Positions 12,140 to 49,040 are shown, counted from the stretch's first letter. The stretch: 64,000 nucleotides of DNA from Cladorhizidae sp. MBARI D1340-BT2 (GCA_028752905.1 JAQNBH010000002.1:35990075-36054074); one strand, 5' to 3'. The notes: generated from the sequence alone by a model not told the origin. A program made the numbers and translations.

Positions 12140-12250
12140 AATGTTATAAAAATAGTATTACAATAACCTTCTCAATTAATCAACTTGAAATTGTATTCTG
12201 TCGACATTTTGAGTAGATGCTCTAGCTTTCATCAGGAATAATTTTCAATG
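12140..12250. repeat. Half copy of the foldback element family
   Basis: The stretch reads ACAATAACCTTCTCAATTAA, then an ACTTGAAATTGTATTCTGTC segment, ATTTTGAGTAGATGCTCTAG and CTTTCATCAGGAAT. This is one arm of the foldback repeat seen complete at 19268-19437. No second arm follows. Confidence 0.75.
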
Positions 12251-12714
12251 TTTGGCTATTAACAAGGGCTAGACCAACCACAAGAGACCTAACATATACC
12301 AACCTTGGTAATTCACTGCCACCAGAGTTTCTCCCAAACTTCTTCTAGCTAAACCTCAAGCTTGACAAAAGAGTTTTAGATCTTAAGTAGCTTATATTAA
12401 AACAACAGTCGAGTAGCAGAATATGAAGATAGGATGAGACTGCCCAAGCCTGGACTGCAGAGGGGTTTAAATACCTTTGTAGCCAGACTTTCACAGCTTA
12501 TGGTGCTGATAACAGTGTGAGAGTAGAATTACTGTATGTCCCTACAAGGAGTTATCTAAGAATGTGAGATGATAACATGATTGTCCTATGTGTTGATAGT
12601 CTGAGGTCATGAGTTCTGATTGTCCTATGTCTAGATATGTTCTAGCTCTATATATAATTCTGCAGGGCTGCAGCCAGTTTTAGGGCTGAGGTCTGACACT
12701 ACTCACTATATATT

Positions 12715-13095
12715 TCTAATCCAAACTAAATTTAATGAAGTCCAACTATAGACAACAGAAATTATGTATACAGTATATAGTAAATTAACACAAATAAAAA
12801 TAAGTTAGCTACATGGTATATATTCCTGGTTCTAACTTTATTTAGTAAAGTCAAACCCAAGGCAAGAGAAGTCGGCTAGAGTGTGTACATTTCTAGGTCT
12901 AACTTTATTTGGTAACCCCCAGTGCAATAGAAATCAGCTACACAATATATATTCCGAGTCCTAACTTATTTAGTGAAGTTACCCCCAAGGCAACATAAGT
13001 CAGTATATATTTATAAACCTAACTTTATTTAATCCCCAAGGCAGTAGAAGTCAGCTACAGTGTATGCATTTCAAGACCTAACTTTATTTACCATG
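12715..13095 (+). repeat. Minisatellite, about 70-bp unit, five diverged copies
   Basis: Each copy contains a 'CCTAACTTTATTTAGTAA'-like block, then an AAGGCAA(T/G)AGAAGTCAGCTA-like block and a TATATATTC-like block. Copies differ by substitutions and short indels, so the array is old. Confidence 0.75.
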
Positions 13096-14340
13096 CTTTG
13101 TCTATAAGCCAGGGTGTGTTTTCCTCCATGGGCTAAACAGTGGTTACGGCTCATTGCCTTAAGTTAGTTTACCTATTAGCTTTTTCCATTTTCAGCTGAC
13201 AATCCTTACCGATTCACCTTATATTAGTTCAAAGCGGGACCATAAACACAATTATTTTTTTTAATCCTCTCAGGGGTCGGCTTATGTATTGCACATGACA
13301 GAATCTGACAATGCTGAAGAGATGTGCAGTTCCTGGGAAAGGGTCTAGTGCTAAGATGTTTCTACGTGCCAGTTTATACCCGCTTTTTTATCGAGCGCAA
13401 TTTTTCAACTTCACATGCGTAAATAAGTCTTGCCTAGGCAACCCAGCAGTCTAGTTCGCTTTTGGTATTGGCTAACGTTGCTCATTTAGTGTGTTGAGCG
13501 TTTCTTTCATTTTGAGCCATTTTTGTTTTGTTTTTTCAACCTAGCTAGTCAAACGCTGCCACTAGCTAATTATTCCTCTAGAAAAGATAACCAGTTGCGA
13601 AAAAGAGGATATGAAGATACTGTAATGTGGCAATGGCTGAACAGTGAGTCCCTGACAAGTGAGTGTGCACTATTTAGTAAGCTAGCTAATACTTGATATG
13701 TAGTGTTTATTGTTGGTAAACCTGCTGTTAGGTGTCCTCTTGCTGTTGGCTGCCCATTATTAGCACGTTTGCCTTTGGGTGTCCATTTATTAGCACACTT
13801 GCGTGGTTAGGTGACATTTTTTAAATGGATCACTATATACCATTGGAAGATACTGAAATCGTTTATAGCATATAGTTTAAATATAGGACAATATTGGTGC
13901 TAAAGCTTGTAATTGGGGGAAAAAACTCTATCCAGTTCACTTCACAAACTAGTTCTGGTCAGTATGTGCTATTCACCAGTTGCTAATCATAGCTGGGTTG
14001 CTTTCTTTTTCACAACACAAGCATTACGTCATAATTATGTCATCAATGCACATGATCAGTCTTCCAGATAAGTTTAATTTCATGGTAATCCAGGTTAGGG
14101 CAAGAGCAATAGTAGGTCTAGGATAGTAGTTAGCAGTAGCTAAGGCTAGGGCAGTAGCTAGGGCTAGGGCAATGGCTTGATTTAGAGCAATGTAATGTAA
14201 CAATGTTCATGATAATTATCATGAGATGAAATGCTAGCTTTTGTATGTGCAATAAGGAACAAGCCAGAATTAAATCCAACACCTTACTACCTAGAGTGTA
14301 ACTACAATATTCCATTGCTTCTCTAGATCCATCTAGTAAA
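13096..14340. other. Intergenic stretch between the FN3 pseudogene and the V-ATPase 3' end
   Basis: No gene is supported. A short degenerate repeat with GGCTAGGGCAGTAGCTAG motifs lies at 14095-14180. It superficially recalls a telomere-like TAGGG pattern but is irregular. Confidence 0.4.
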
Positions 14341-14356
14341 CCAGCGAATAATTAAC

Positions 14357-14362
14357 TTTATT
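14357..14362 (-). terminator. Candidate polyadenylation signal of the V-ATPase subunit A gene
   Basis: On the minus strand this reads AATAAA, about 200 nt past the stop codon of the last coding exon. It is the first canonical hexamer I noticed downstream of that stop. Confidence 0.5.
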
Positions 14363-14565
14363 GCCATACCTCCTTCTGTTTGTACAATATCTCAACGAAC
14401 ATAACGATAATTTACTTTTTAATTTTCATAAATTAGTGACCGTAAAAAAACTTATCCAATTACTAAGAACTTCGGATTTACATAAATTCATACACAATAA
14501 TGTTGTATTCACATTGATGTGTTCATACAGTGATACTAGATGATTAAAGTTACTGACAATATGAT

Positions 14566-39516
<24,951 letters not shown>

Positions 39517-41068
39517 CCTGAAGTAGTGGAGTGTTGGAAAAGTAAGTCCTTGTCTCAACCAGTTTTAGTCTTATGCTACAGCAGGGTCTGCTACTACTGC
39601 TGGGGTGTTATAGCAGCGTCTGATGATACTGCAGGGTCTGGTCAGATGAAAGCATAGGGCCTGAATTGCTTGTATATAGATACTGTATTCAGAACTAAAA
39701 TCACGCACGCCTCTTAGCACACAATAGACTACAACTCCATGTATAAGATTAACATGTGTATTTACAATGCGTCATACATGCAATAGAATGGGCCATACTA
39801 CATGGCTTTCCTTTGCTACCCATTCCCTCTATTCCACACCTTTCTCCTCTCATCTCTACCTCTACCTCCATCCGCTAAGTCCCAAACAAACAGCTGTTAT
39901 GTGCTCTAAACTTCCTCTGATGACCGAGTACATTACCAACCTTACTATCCAGAAATATGTTGAGGGAGAGGAGGGAGGGGGGGGGCTCCTTTGGGGGGTG
40001 GGGGGTAGTTGTCTGACTCTGGAGTTCTATAGCCAGTATATACTTCTACATAGCAAAGAACTCTATGTATAATTCAGTTGTCTGACTCTGGAGTTCTATG
40101 GCCAGTATATACTTCTACATAGCTATATATACAAAGAACTCAATGTATAATTCAAGAGTTCTCTCCCTCTCTGCCCATAGGGTAACAGAACCCAAGTTAC
40201 ATGATTCACATGCTAACATCCTTGAGTAATGCATTTTCCCATCTCCATTACTCCCAGAGACCCTTCACTTGAGCTAGTAGATGATACACATGGCTACACT
40301 TTGAGACTATTTTTTTAATAATTTTCCAAGCCAATACAGCACTTCAAATTTGTGTACATTTATTCCTCTCTCTCTGTGTGTAAACGAAACCTAATGCATG
40401 TTTTTCCACACATTTCTCTCGGCATCAATGGTATCACATGTGGGAATTGGGATGGGTGGAGAGGAGGAAGGTCTTGAGAATTTTTGGAAAAAGCCTGGAA
40501 CATAAATCTTATTTGCAGTTGTTTAAGCCTCAGTATTCATCTTCGGCCAGACATGCGCTAGCTTCCTGACACGGAGCTATTCATCTTCTCTACCAACTCC
40601 ACGAGTTCAAACTTGGTCGCTGCAATAATTTCAACTAAGACTCTGGACAACTTTGTTGGTGACAAGTGAACACGAACAATTCTTCTTTGTAGTCCCCATG
40701 TGGACATCGGACTGATCCAACCGCACATGTTTAGTTTTGTGAATCTGTCTGCAAGTAAATTTCGCCTTCATTTTCTCTTCAACTTCCAACTTCTGCAGAA
40801 GAACAACATGTGCTCAACATCTAATGAACATAGCACATGCATAATAGAATTGATTCCTGAAATCATTCATATAACACCAACCATATATGTAAATAACAAC
40901 AACAAAAACACACGTTATATATCCATCACAATTGCACATGCCAACAATGATATAGGGAGGCCAACAACATCTATAGTGTTCTTAACTCTAACATTATGAA
41001 CAAACTACTTCAGATGCCCCCACAGTCTTTGATGACAAGACATGGTTATATTTGCATAACAACCTGTC
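39517..41068. other. Region between the V-ATPase start and the Hint-like gene
   Basis: An acceptor-like CTTCAG ends at 39518, so a non-coding 5' exon and the V-ATPase promoter probably lie here. I cannot place them. 40015-40155 is a two-copy tandem duplication (TTGTCTGACTCTGGAGTTCT, GCCAGTATATACTTCTACAT). No other gene is supported. Confidence 0.45.
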
Positions 41069-42472
41069 TTACGTCTTCTTTTGTGTGTCACTGGAATGGT
41101 CTTCTGAGCTTTGGCTGATTGAACCTCCGGCCGTTATGTCATCATTGTTCTCTGCCCACTGGCCTTGGTCTCCTTCTTCCTGTGTAAGCTTACACAGAGA
41201 GGCCAAGTACGAGACAGCATCCTTTTTAAGGTGGTTGGCAAGATGAATCTGCTTCTGCATGCAATAAGTTTTGGCCAATTTTTCTTCGTGCATCTCCTGG
41301 TCTCCAGGGAGCAACTAAACATCGATGTTGATGTTGCCTTGTTCAACATTGCTCCAATCGTAGAGAGAAAGATGGCAATACAAGCTCACCTGACTTCTGA
41401 TAAAATCCAGACAAAATGATGCTGTGAGCAATATTTTATCATCCTCCGGATCACAAATTTCAATCTCAATCGGAGAGTCATCATCAGCTTCTATTTTATT
41501 TTCTATTTTATTAACTGGAATAAAGATGGTACGATAGATCTTATTTCCAAACATCAAGATTTTATCTGGAAGTGTTTTCATTTTTGCAGTCACAGAACCA
41601 GCAAGAACACCGATAGTTGGATCTGGTGGAACCCTCGGAGAAGACGAGGTCACCTGAAAGTCAAAAATTACAACCACCAAAGAGTCGACATTCACTTTGT
41701 CAGAGAAGGTGTGGTAACCAAGAGTCAGGATGGAGCAGAGCTGAGCTTACATTCCATACATGAAATGATTGTAAGAGCTGCATATGGCAGAATTTGAAAG
41801 CCTGACCTATGCTATTGAAAGTCTTTGCAACAGACACAATTCGCTATTGATAGAGTGGTTATCAAATTTCAAGCGAACAGCAAGAAGGCTATCAGCTTCC
41901 GAGATAAACTGCAGAGCAATTGACTGGCAGCCTGCGTTAGCATGCTCACAATAACATCAAAAGCTAACGATTCGAATGAAGTGTAGTATTCAATAGTGGA
42001 TAATTCAGAAGTCGCGAGAAAGAGAGAAACTTTGGAACCAACAATGCACTCTAACATCCCCAACGAATCAGGCTCGGGAATCAGGTCATACAAAAGCTCA
42101 TCATCTTCATCGCTTGGAGGAATTCTCTCAACCGATGTAACCTCAACATTGTGTAACTTTTTGTAATGCAAGTCGTATGCCATTACCAAGGATCCTGTTT
42201 CTAGTTATCCAATCCCATTCAGGCCGATGAGGGGGATATTGCTGAGGAGATCCAGAGGAATAATGGAGAGTGTTTTTGGAGTGATGGTATCACTTACGAT
42301 TGGATGTGTAGTTGTGAAGTGACCCGTAAAGATCTCGCTTGTTTCTAGCATGAGTGCATACCAAGAGGACCTTACTTTCACCTTGTGGGGTCATCAACAT
42401 GTCATCTGCTTTAATTTCCTGAATGGAATTATTGGCCATCAAGACCTGAGTATCACTTGCAAAGCAAGTCAA
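41069..42472 (-). CDS. Hint/intein-like domain gene, 3' four exons (5' part unclear)
   Basis: Four minus-strand exons chain with GT-AG ends and matching phases: 42472-42298, 42194-41950, 41653-41390, 41314-41069 (stop TAA). Introns are 103, 296 and 75 bp. The first exon has TCFASDTQVLMANNSIQEIK followed by ADDMLMTPQG. This is the pattern of a Hint-domain start (C-F-x-x-D-T-x-V ... I-x-x-x-x-D-x-x). Exon 2 has VTSVERIPPSDEDDELLYDL, which resembles the later Hint strand. Exons 3-4 (VTSSSPRVPPDPTIGVLAGS ... EEKLAKTYCMQKQIHLANHL) are not recognised. Hint domains self-cleave at their first residue, here the Cys. I see no clear HN end motif, so activity is doubtful. The Hint call rests on motif reading alone. 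The upstream boundary is uncertain: the frame that leads into it from 42819 shifts before 42472. Confidence 0.5.
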
Positions 42473-42475
42473 GTT

Positions 42476-43335
42476 GGTGCAATACTTACCTCCAGATGGT
42501 CTTTGGCACTGACGAAATCGAAGCTGAAATTTTCCACTAGATTAGAAAATCTGTATGGGTTTGCTATGCATGCAACTTTCAATAAACCAGCCTCGCACTC
42601 ATTGTCGATATCATTGTGAGTGATGTCACTTGGCCGGCACCAGACCATGTATGAAGACCACTTGTCTGCGGTCACTTTTTCAAGAATCTTCAGTCCTTTC
42701 TGCTTCAGCAAGCAAATGAGGTCGTCCACTTTGGCCACCGTGGCACCCAATGCCATGAGCTTGGCAAAATGATCGTACATCTCCCAGTTATACCAGGAAT
42801 CACTGGAATACGACTTCATCTGTGGTTGACCCTGTTAGGATTGTTGATCTACTCCACGTAGATCTTCTTTGCAATTGAACTAGAACTGCTGAAGTGGATG
42901 AAGTCTTGCAGGAGAACATAGACGTACCAAGTGAGGGCCTTGGACAGTAGCAAATTATTGAATTTGGTGATAGCAGACTCGATTTTGTCGATGTCCAAGC
43001 CATTTTTTGCCTCGTAAGTTTGGCGGTAGATAGACTGACACAAAAACTACGTGGAAAAATCGGTCCAGAAGTGATCAGGGAGTGGTGTCACACTGGTCAC
43101 CTTATTTTGATACTCGACTTCCGCATAATGGGGGTAGAAGATCTCTTGAAAGGGGAAGGTTCGATGAGGTAAGGTTCTTTTCAGGTACAGGGTAGCATCC
43201 CCTTCAGCTTGTTGATCAACGTTTTCCTGGCCTTGGAACCAACTACTTTGAAGTTGTAGTTTGGAATTCTCGGGATCAGACTACATCTAGGATCATCAGG
43301 CTTCAGAGTTGGCCAAAGGGCATTTTAGAAATCCG
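42476..43335 (-). pseudogene. Degenerate coding sequence upstream of the Hint-like exon
   Basis: Several minus-strand frames read as protein but do not join. From about 43325: ALWPTLKPDDPRCSLIPRIP then YNFKVVGSKARKTLINKL. A one-base frame change follows near 43186, then TLYLKRTLPHRTFPFQEIFY to HFWTDFST. An in-frame TAG (43047-43049) precedes CQSIYRQTYEAKNGLDIDKI to SIAKKIYVE and another stop. After an acceptor-like CCACAG, 42819-42475 gives KSYSSDSWYNWEMYDHFAKL to SAKDHLE. This frame is out of phase with the Cys of the Hint exon. An alternative is that the Hint exon starts near 42525 in its own frame (CQRPSGGKYCTNLTCF). I do not recognise the protein. It may be the decayed N-terminal part of the Hint gene or a separate relic. 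Confidence 0.45.
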
Positions 43336-43935
43336 TCCAAAAATATCTCTTTCCTCTAAAGCTAGTTGTAATTAGTTTGTAGTTTATAGCTGACCGCTGC
43401 TTTATAACATACAATAACAGGGATATTGTAATAATATTGGAATTTTGCTTTACAAATCCAATATCTATAGCAACAAGGCTTCGAATTGTCATGAGCACAA
43501 TAGCTCACTGAGGCTGCGATGGAATTTCCTTAACTTGGGGCTATATACATGTAGCTACTTGTTAAAATGAGTCAAGTATCTCTCTCTGCAGATGATATTA
43601 CGTGGCATATGTTATCCCAATGTGGATTCATAAGGTAAATTGAGTTACTATGGTTGATTTCTAACAGTTATAAGTTAACAGTTAGGAAGGCAGTGACTTC
43701 TGTTAAACTACATTTACAAAAAATGGGGAGAAAATATAAATTAGTAGCAGTAATAATCATAATAATTATAACCCATCTGCCATTACCATGATGGTAATCC
43801 CCAGCCCTATATGTGACTTGACTTAATTATTGACACATTCATATCATCGTCCACACCAATGGAAGTACTGCAGATACACAAGCACTGTGGACAGCTAATG
43901 CAAACCACAATAGAGTGACTCCCCAGTAATAACAA
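43336..43935. other. Non-coding stretch before the AAT microsatellite
   Basis: AT-rich and without a supported gene. Any promoter for the minus-strand Hint-like gene could lie here or further upstream. Confidence 0.35.
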
Positions 43936-43939
43936 TATA

Positions 43940-44322
<383 letters not shown>

Positions 44323-47315
44323 CCTAATTAGTCAGGCAGCAGGAGGGTCAAATTTGGCTGAACCTTGCAATAGGGTATATACAACCAAAATGTTTTTACA
44401 GTTTTTAGACCTTTAAGGTGTACTGAATCATGATGACACCCTGTCATCATTGAGCATTTTCTCCTGCTCTTTAAAGGGAAGGCTTTACCCGACTAGGTTC
44501 GGAAATGGGTGTGGTCTACTTTAAACTTCCATAACATCCACATGCTTCATAGGAAATAGTTAATATTGTATTTAAAATGTTTCCCTTGCTTTATGCTCTC
44601 TTTTGACACTAAAATTATAGGTATAGGCATAACCATGTCAGAGTTACAGGCACCCAAAGTCCACCCAAAATTCAAAATTCAAGGTTTATTTGCTATTTGA
44701 TATTCATGTAAACTACATACATCAGATACATAATTATATCTGAAGTTTTAATAAGCACTCCATCCCTTCCCACAGAGGGGATTCCCCTTTCTGATCAGGT
44801 GATCTTAGCTCAATCCATAATCATGTGCCAGGTCAGATTAGATTGTAGCAAAAGGACTTTGAAACACAGACACACACAGGAGAGATGCTTGGGATTCAAG
44901 AGTGAGGAACAGTGTTTCAAAAATCTTCATGTAAGTATGAGCAGTTCCTCCTACCTAGTTAATCTGTGAGTAGTACTCTACCTTATAATTGACAGAGCTA
45001 CATGAGTAATGATCATCAATCTTAGTCCTTGAATAGAATGTGTCTCTGTTGACTCTATAAGTTATATAATACTACGGGGTTACTCATTCTTAACACTTAT
45101 GATACAATGCCCCATTTGTATAGGGATCAGCCTGGGTGTATATTCCTAACTGCAAGCTGACAGAGGAACTCTCTACTGCTGGTGCTAAAAGAATACAGTC
45201 TATTGTAGATGCTAGTAAAGCTAGGGGAGACAGTATTCATCTCACACTAGAGAAGGAACTCAAGCAAAACCATGCGCTTACTGTGCAGTGCCACAGGGAC
45301 TGTGTAAACACCTATACCTCAAAGCAACATATTACTAGGGCAGCAAAGAAACGTGGATTAGATCATGAAATGTCACAAAATGAACCCCAGGCAAGGAGGA
45401 GAAGGTCTGAAATCGAACAATTTCACTTTAAGGTTCACTGTATCTTCTGTGGTCAAAAATGTCTTCCACGTGACAAGAAGAACCCTAAAAGATGGCGGGA
45501 AGTTATTTTATGCAGAACAGCTGAAACACATGGAGTCAAAAGTCTCAAGACAATAATTAATGAGAAATGTCATGAAAGGGGTGATGCACAGGCTAATGAG
45601 GTTTGCATCCGCATTCTTGGTGCACCATCTGACCTACATGCTGCAGATGCCCAATATCATAAGGACTGTTATCTCTCATTTATGCCTTCTAGGAATGTAA
45701 AAGCTGCACAATCCTAAACCGCTGCTGATAGTGTGGAACTTAATTTTCATAATTTGATTGAGATCATGAAAAATAATCCAACACGATTGTGGACCTCTGT
45801 AGAGTTGCATGCGATACTGTGAGTTATTTGTTAGGCAAAGATAAAGTATCTGTTGTGTCGATCATGATGAAGCATGAGCTTCAACTGGATGTCCTTGGGG
45901 AACAGAATTCAAATATTTCTGATGCCATAAAAGCTGGGTGCAGGTTTGTTAGTCTCCTCTACAAGGATAAGCAACATGAAAATTCAATGAACAAGCTGCG
46001 TCATACCATTTTCATCAGTAGGAAAGATACACCAAAGATCAAGTGCCTACCACCTACTGATCCAGCATTGCATGAACATATTAAGAGAGCCCACCTGCAA
46101 GTTATGCTATGGAAAGCAGCTGACCAGATGCTGCCACCTGATGTGAATATCTGTGAATTTGGATGGGATATTGTACAAGGTATTCCCTCCCCATCTACTG
46201 GTGTTTCCGAGGTTGCCCCACCAGAGCTTATGAAAGTTGTAGCCTGTGGCTGTGTTCCCCAAAATGCCTGCTCCAGGAATAGCTGCTCATGTAAGAAAGC
46301 AAGTCTGTCCTGCACATCTGTCCTGCACATCATTCTGTAAGTGTATGGACCAGGACAGTTGCAACAATCCATATACTAAACATGATAGGAGTGACTCTGA
46401 TGGAGGAATTGATGAAACTGAACAATAAAAGTTCACCTTAATGTTTTATTTTAATCATGATTTGTTTACTAACCAAGGACCTCCATGATAATGCCTTCCA
46501 AGGGGAGTAAAAGATACAGAGGTTAATTCTCTTTCACATAAATGAACTTGAAATTGGAACAAATTTTTAATAGCTACATTCACTTGATCAACCTGATGTA
46601 GCTAATGTGGGGGATACCGGATACAATATAGAGGCTACAAATAGCAATTGATGCTATTTTTTAATTCCTGCATGGTAAAATATTATGGTGTGTTTAGCAA
46701 TGTTACAAAGACCAATTATTAAAAATGGCCATTAAAAAATTTACTCAATGATGACAAAGTGTCATCATGCAGTTTTATAATAAGGATACCCTATAATTAT
46801 GTCCTTTCCTGGGAATTTCACAGCAATTTCTCTAAGACCAAGTTATGCATTTCTCAACCTTTCTCCTTCATCTAACTCCATTAAATCATCAGCTACCAGC
46901 GTGATGAGCAATGGTAAACTGTTGTACACCTAAAGTTGAACGCTTTAAAAAAAAACTTCCTGTTTATTATAATGATATTCACGACAATGTGGTTTGTTGC
47001 TAAGCAGCTAAATTTTGGTCATAATGTTCTTCAACTCATCAGCTATCATCTCATATATGGTCACTGTATATTTTTCTTCGTCCCTCTTCCTATATAAAAA
47101 TAATGTGAAAATCATACATAAAAAACAAATAAACCTTTATAAAGTTGCTGGTAAGAGGATTAAAACGGCCATTAAAAAAATTGCTCAATGATGACAAAGT
47201 GTCATCACGCAGTTTTGTACTGAGGACACCCTATATAACTAAAAACAGTAAGAAAATTTTGGTTGTACCCTATTGCAAGGTCCAACCCCCTGACTGCCGG
47301 ACTAAATGGTATTCA
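44323..47315. mobile_element. DNA element with ~140-bp inverted ends carrying a CXC-type gene
   Basis: The left end (about 44330-44465) and right end (about 47165-47312) are inverted copies. Shared blocks include CCTTGCAATAGGGTA, ACAACCAAAAT, ACAGTTTTTAG, and TGTCATCATTGAGCA on the left with its complement on the right. The outermost bases are AGTC(A/C)GGCAG on both sides. A second copy of the right subterminal segment lies in direct orientation at 46727-46800 (CCATTAAAAAATTTACTCAA, TGATGACAAAGTGTCATCAT). The interior carries a broken cysteine-rich gene and no recognisable transposase. Exact ends and target duplication are not certain. Confidence 0.75.
45136..46428 (+). pseudogene. Broken cysteine-rich protein with C-terminal CXC (tesmin/TSO1-like) motif
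   Basis: The first part (45136-45717) has CHRDCVNTY, HFKVHCIFCGQKCLPRDKKN, PKRWREVILCRTAE and DLHAADAQYHKDCYLSF, a Cys/His layout that suggests zinc binding. A TAA at 45715 interrupts, and the frame then continues (TAADSVELNFHNLIEIMKNN). It shifts near 45820 and runs through LPPTDPALHEHIKRAHLQ and PPDVNICEFGWDIVQGIPSP to VACGCVPQNACSRNSCSCKK. A 13-bp direct duplication (TGTCCTGCACATC twice, about 46305-46331) shifts the frame inside the CXC motif. The second frame resumes with CKCMDQDSCNNP and ends at 46428, where the stop overlaps an AATAAA (46424-46429). I know this architecture as a widespread, repetitive, uncharacterised invertebrate family. The region between the two halves looks shortened. 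No ATG is clear at the 5' end. Confidence 0.72.
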
Positions 47316-47615
47316 GTCACTTTCAAAACTTCTAAGGGGAAGGAGACATAGCTTATGGGTTACAAATCCCAGCGGAAATGCGATAGTTTTGAACAAAATA
47401 GAATAAATATGATGAGAGAGAGGGTGGGGGGGGGGGGGGGGGATGACGGTGGGATAGAATCTCTATCGTCACTAAAGCCATTTTTTAATAACGTACGCTG
47501 TTCATATGCTTAGTCAAATCTTGAAAATTAATTGCTAACTATCACGTGACTTCTGCCCTTGCCGATTGTACCACTCTGTGGTGATTGCAAAGGTACTTGG
47601 CTCCTCCCTAGTATG
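47316..47615. other. Short spacer with poly-G tract
   Basis: No gene seen. A G-tract (about 47424-47442) follows a GAGA stretch. Confidence 0.5.
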
Positions 47616-47619
47616 AAGA

Positions 47620-48835
47620 CTATATGGCATCTAGCCCATTCCTGATGAAGGCTAGAGCATCTAGCCTATTCCTGATGAAGACTAGAGCATTTAGCCTATT
47701 CCTGATGAAGGCTAGAGCATCCAGCCTATTCCTGATGAAGGCTATAGCATCTTGCCTATTCCTGAAGAAGACTATATGGCATCTAGCCTATTCCTGATGA
47801 AGGCTAGAGCATCTAACCTATTCCTGATGAAGACTAGAGGATCTAGCCTATTCCTGATGAAGCTAGACTATTCCTGATGAAGGCTAGAGCATCCAGCCTA
47901 TTCCTGATGAAGGCTGTAGCATCTTGCCTATTCCTAAAGAAGACTATATGGCATCTAGCCTATTCCTGATGAAGGCTAGAGCATCTAGCCTATTTCTGAT
48001 GAAGACCTAGAGCATCTAGCCTATTCCTGATGAAGACTAGAGGATTTAGCCTATTCCTGATGAAGGCTAGAGCATCCAGCCTATTCCTGATGAAGGCTAT
48101 AGCATCTTGCCTATTCCTGAAGAAGACTATATGGCATCTAGCCTATTCCTGATGGACTATATAGGATCTAGCCTATTCCTGATGAAGCTAGAGCATTTAG
48201 CCTATTCCTGATGAAGGCTGTAGCATCTTGCCTATTCCTATATGGCATCTAGCCTATTCCTGATGAAGGCTAGCCTATTTCTGATGAAGACTAGAGGATC
48301 TAGCCTATTCCTGATGAAGGCTAGAGCATCTAGCCTATTCCTCATGAAGACTAGAGGATTTAGCCTATTCCTGAGGAAGGCTAGAGCATCCAGCCTATTC
48401 CTGATGAAGGCTATAGCATCTTGCCTATTCCTGAAGAAGACTATATGGCATCTAGCCTATTCCTGATGGACTACAGTATATAGGATCTAGCCTATTCCTG
48501 GTGAAGGCTAGAGCATCTAGCCTATTCCTGATGAAGACTAAAGCATCTAGCCTATTCTTGATGAAGACTAGAGCATCCAGCCTATTCCTGATGAAGACTA
48601 GAGCATCCAGCCTATTCCTGATGAAGGCTAGAGAATCTAGCCTATTCCTGAAGAAGACTATATGGCATCTAGCCTATTCCTGATGAAGGCTAGAGAATCT
48701 AGCCTATTTCTGAAGAAGAAGAAGACTAGAGAATCTAGCCTATTCCTGAAGAAGACTATATGGCATCTATCCTATTCCTGATGAAGGTTAGAGAATCTAG
48801 CCTATTCCTGGTAGAGGTAGGCATCTAATCGAAAC
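47620..48835 (+). repeat. Minisatellite, 30-bp unit, derived from the foldback-element stem
   Basis: About 40 copies of CCTATTCCTGATGAAGGCTA, GAGCATCTAG, with variants (AAGACTAGAG, AAGACTATATGGC). The unit is the stem core of the foldback family. The last copy runs directly into the rest of an arm (GGCATCTAATCGAAACGTCA, AGAGTAAAATTCAGGTTGAT at 48820-48865). Higher-order blocks of about 5-10 units repeat (compare 47640-47760 with 47865-47950 and 48060-48130). Confidence 0.93.
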
Positions 48836-48913
48836 GTCAAGAGTAAAATTCAGGTTGATAATTGATTGAATCTTTGATCACATTTTTATCTACTAAGAAG
48901 TATTTGATCTCTT

Positions 48914-49040
48914 GATGATGAAGTATTTCATTTTCACAAAGTATTTGAAACATTTTCATGGAATACTTTTCTGATGATGAAGTATTTCATTTTCACAAAG
49001 TATTTGAAACATTTTCATGGAATACTTTTCTGATGATGAA
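48914..49040 (+). repeat. Two-copy tandem duplication (~59 bp)
   Basis: GATGATGAAGTATTTCATTT, TCACAAAGTATTTGAAACAT, TTTCATGGAATACTTTTCT occurs twice in succession. Confidence 0.93.

Noticed and set aside
14095..14180. Telomere-like TAGGG repeats
   Set aside because: The motif is irregular (GGCTAGGGCAGTAG) and not a uniform telomeric hexamer.
42441..42480. A 34-nt intron joining the frame at 42819-42475 to the Hint exon
   Set aside because: A GTAAGT donor and an AG exist, but the intron would be too short and would start the next exon on a TGA. A frame change or a different exon start fits better.
48242..48683. Short frames of SSLFLMKTRA-type repeats
   Set aside because: They follow from the 30-bp foldback-derived minisatellite.
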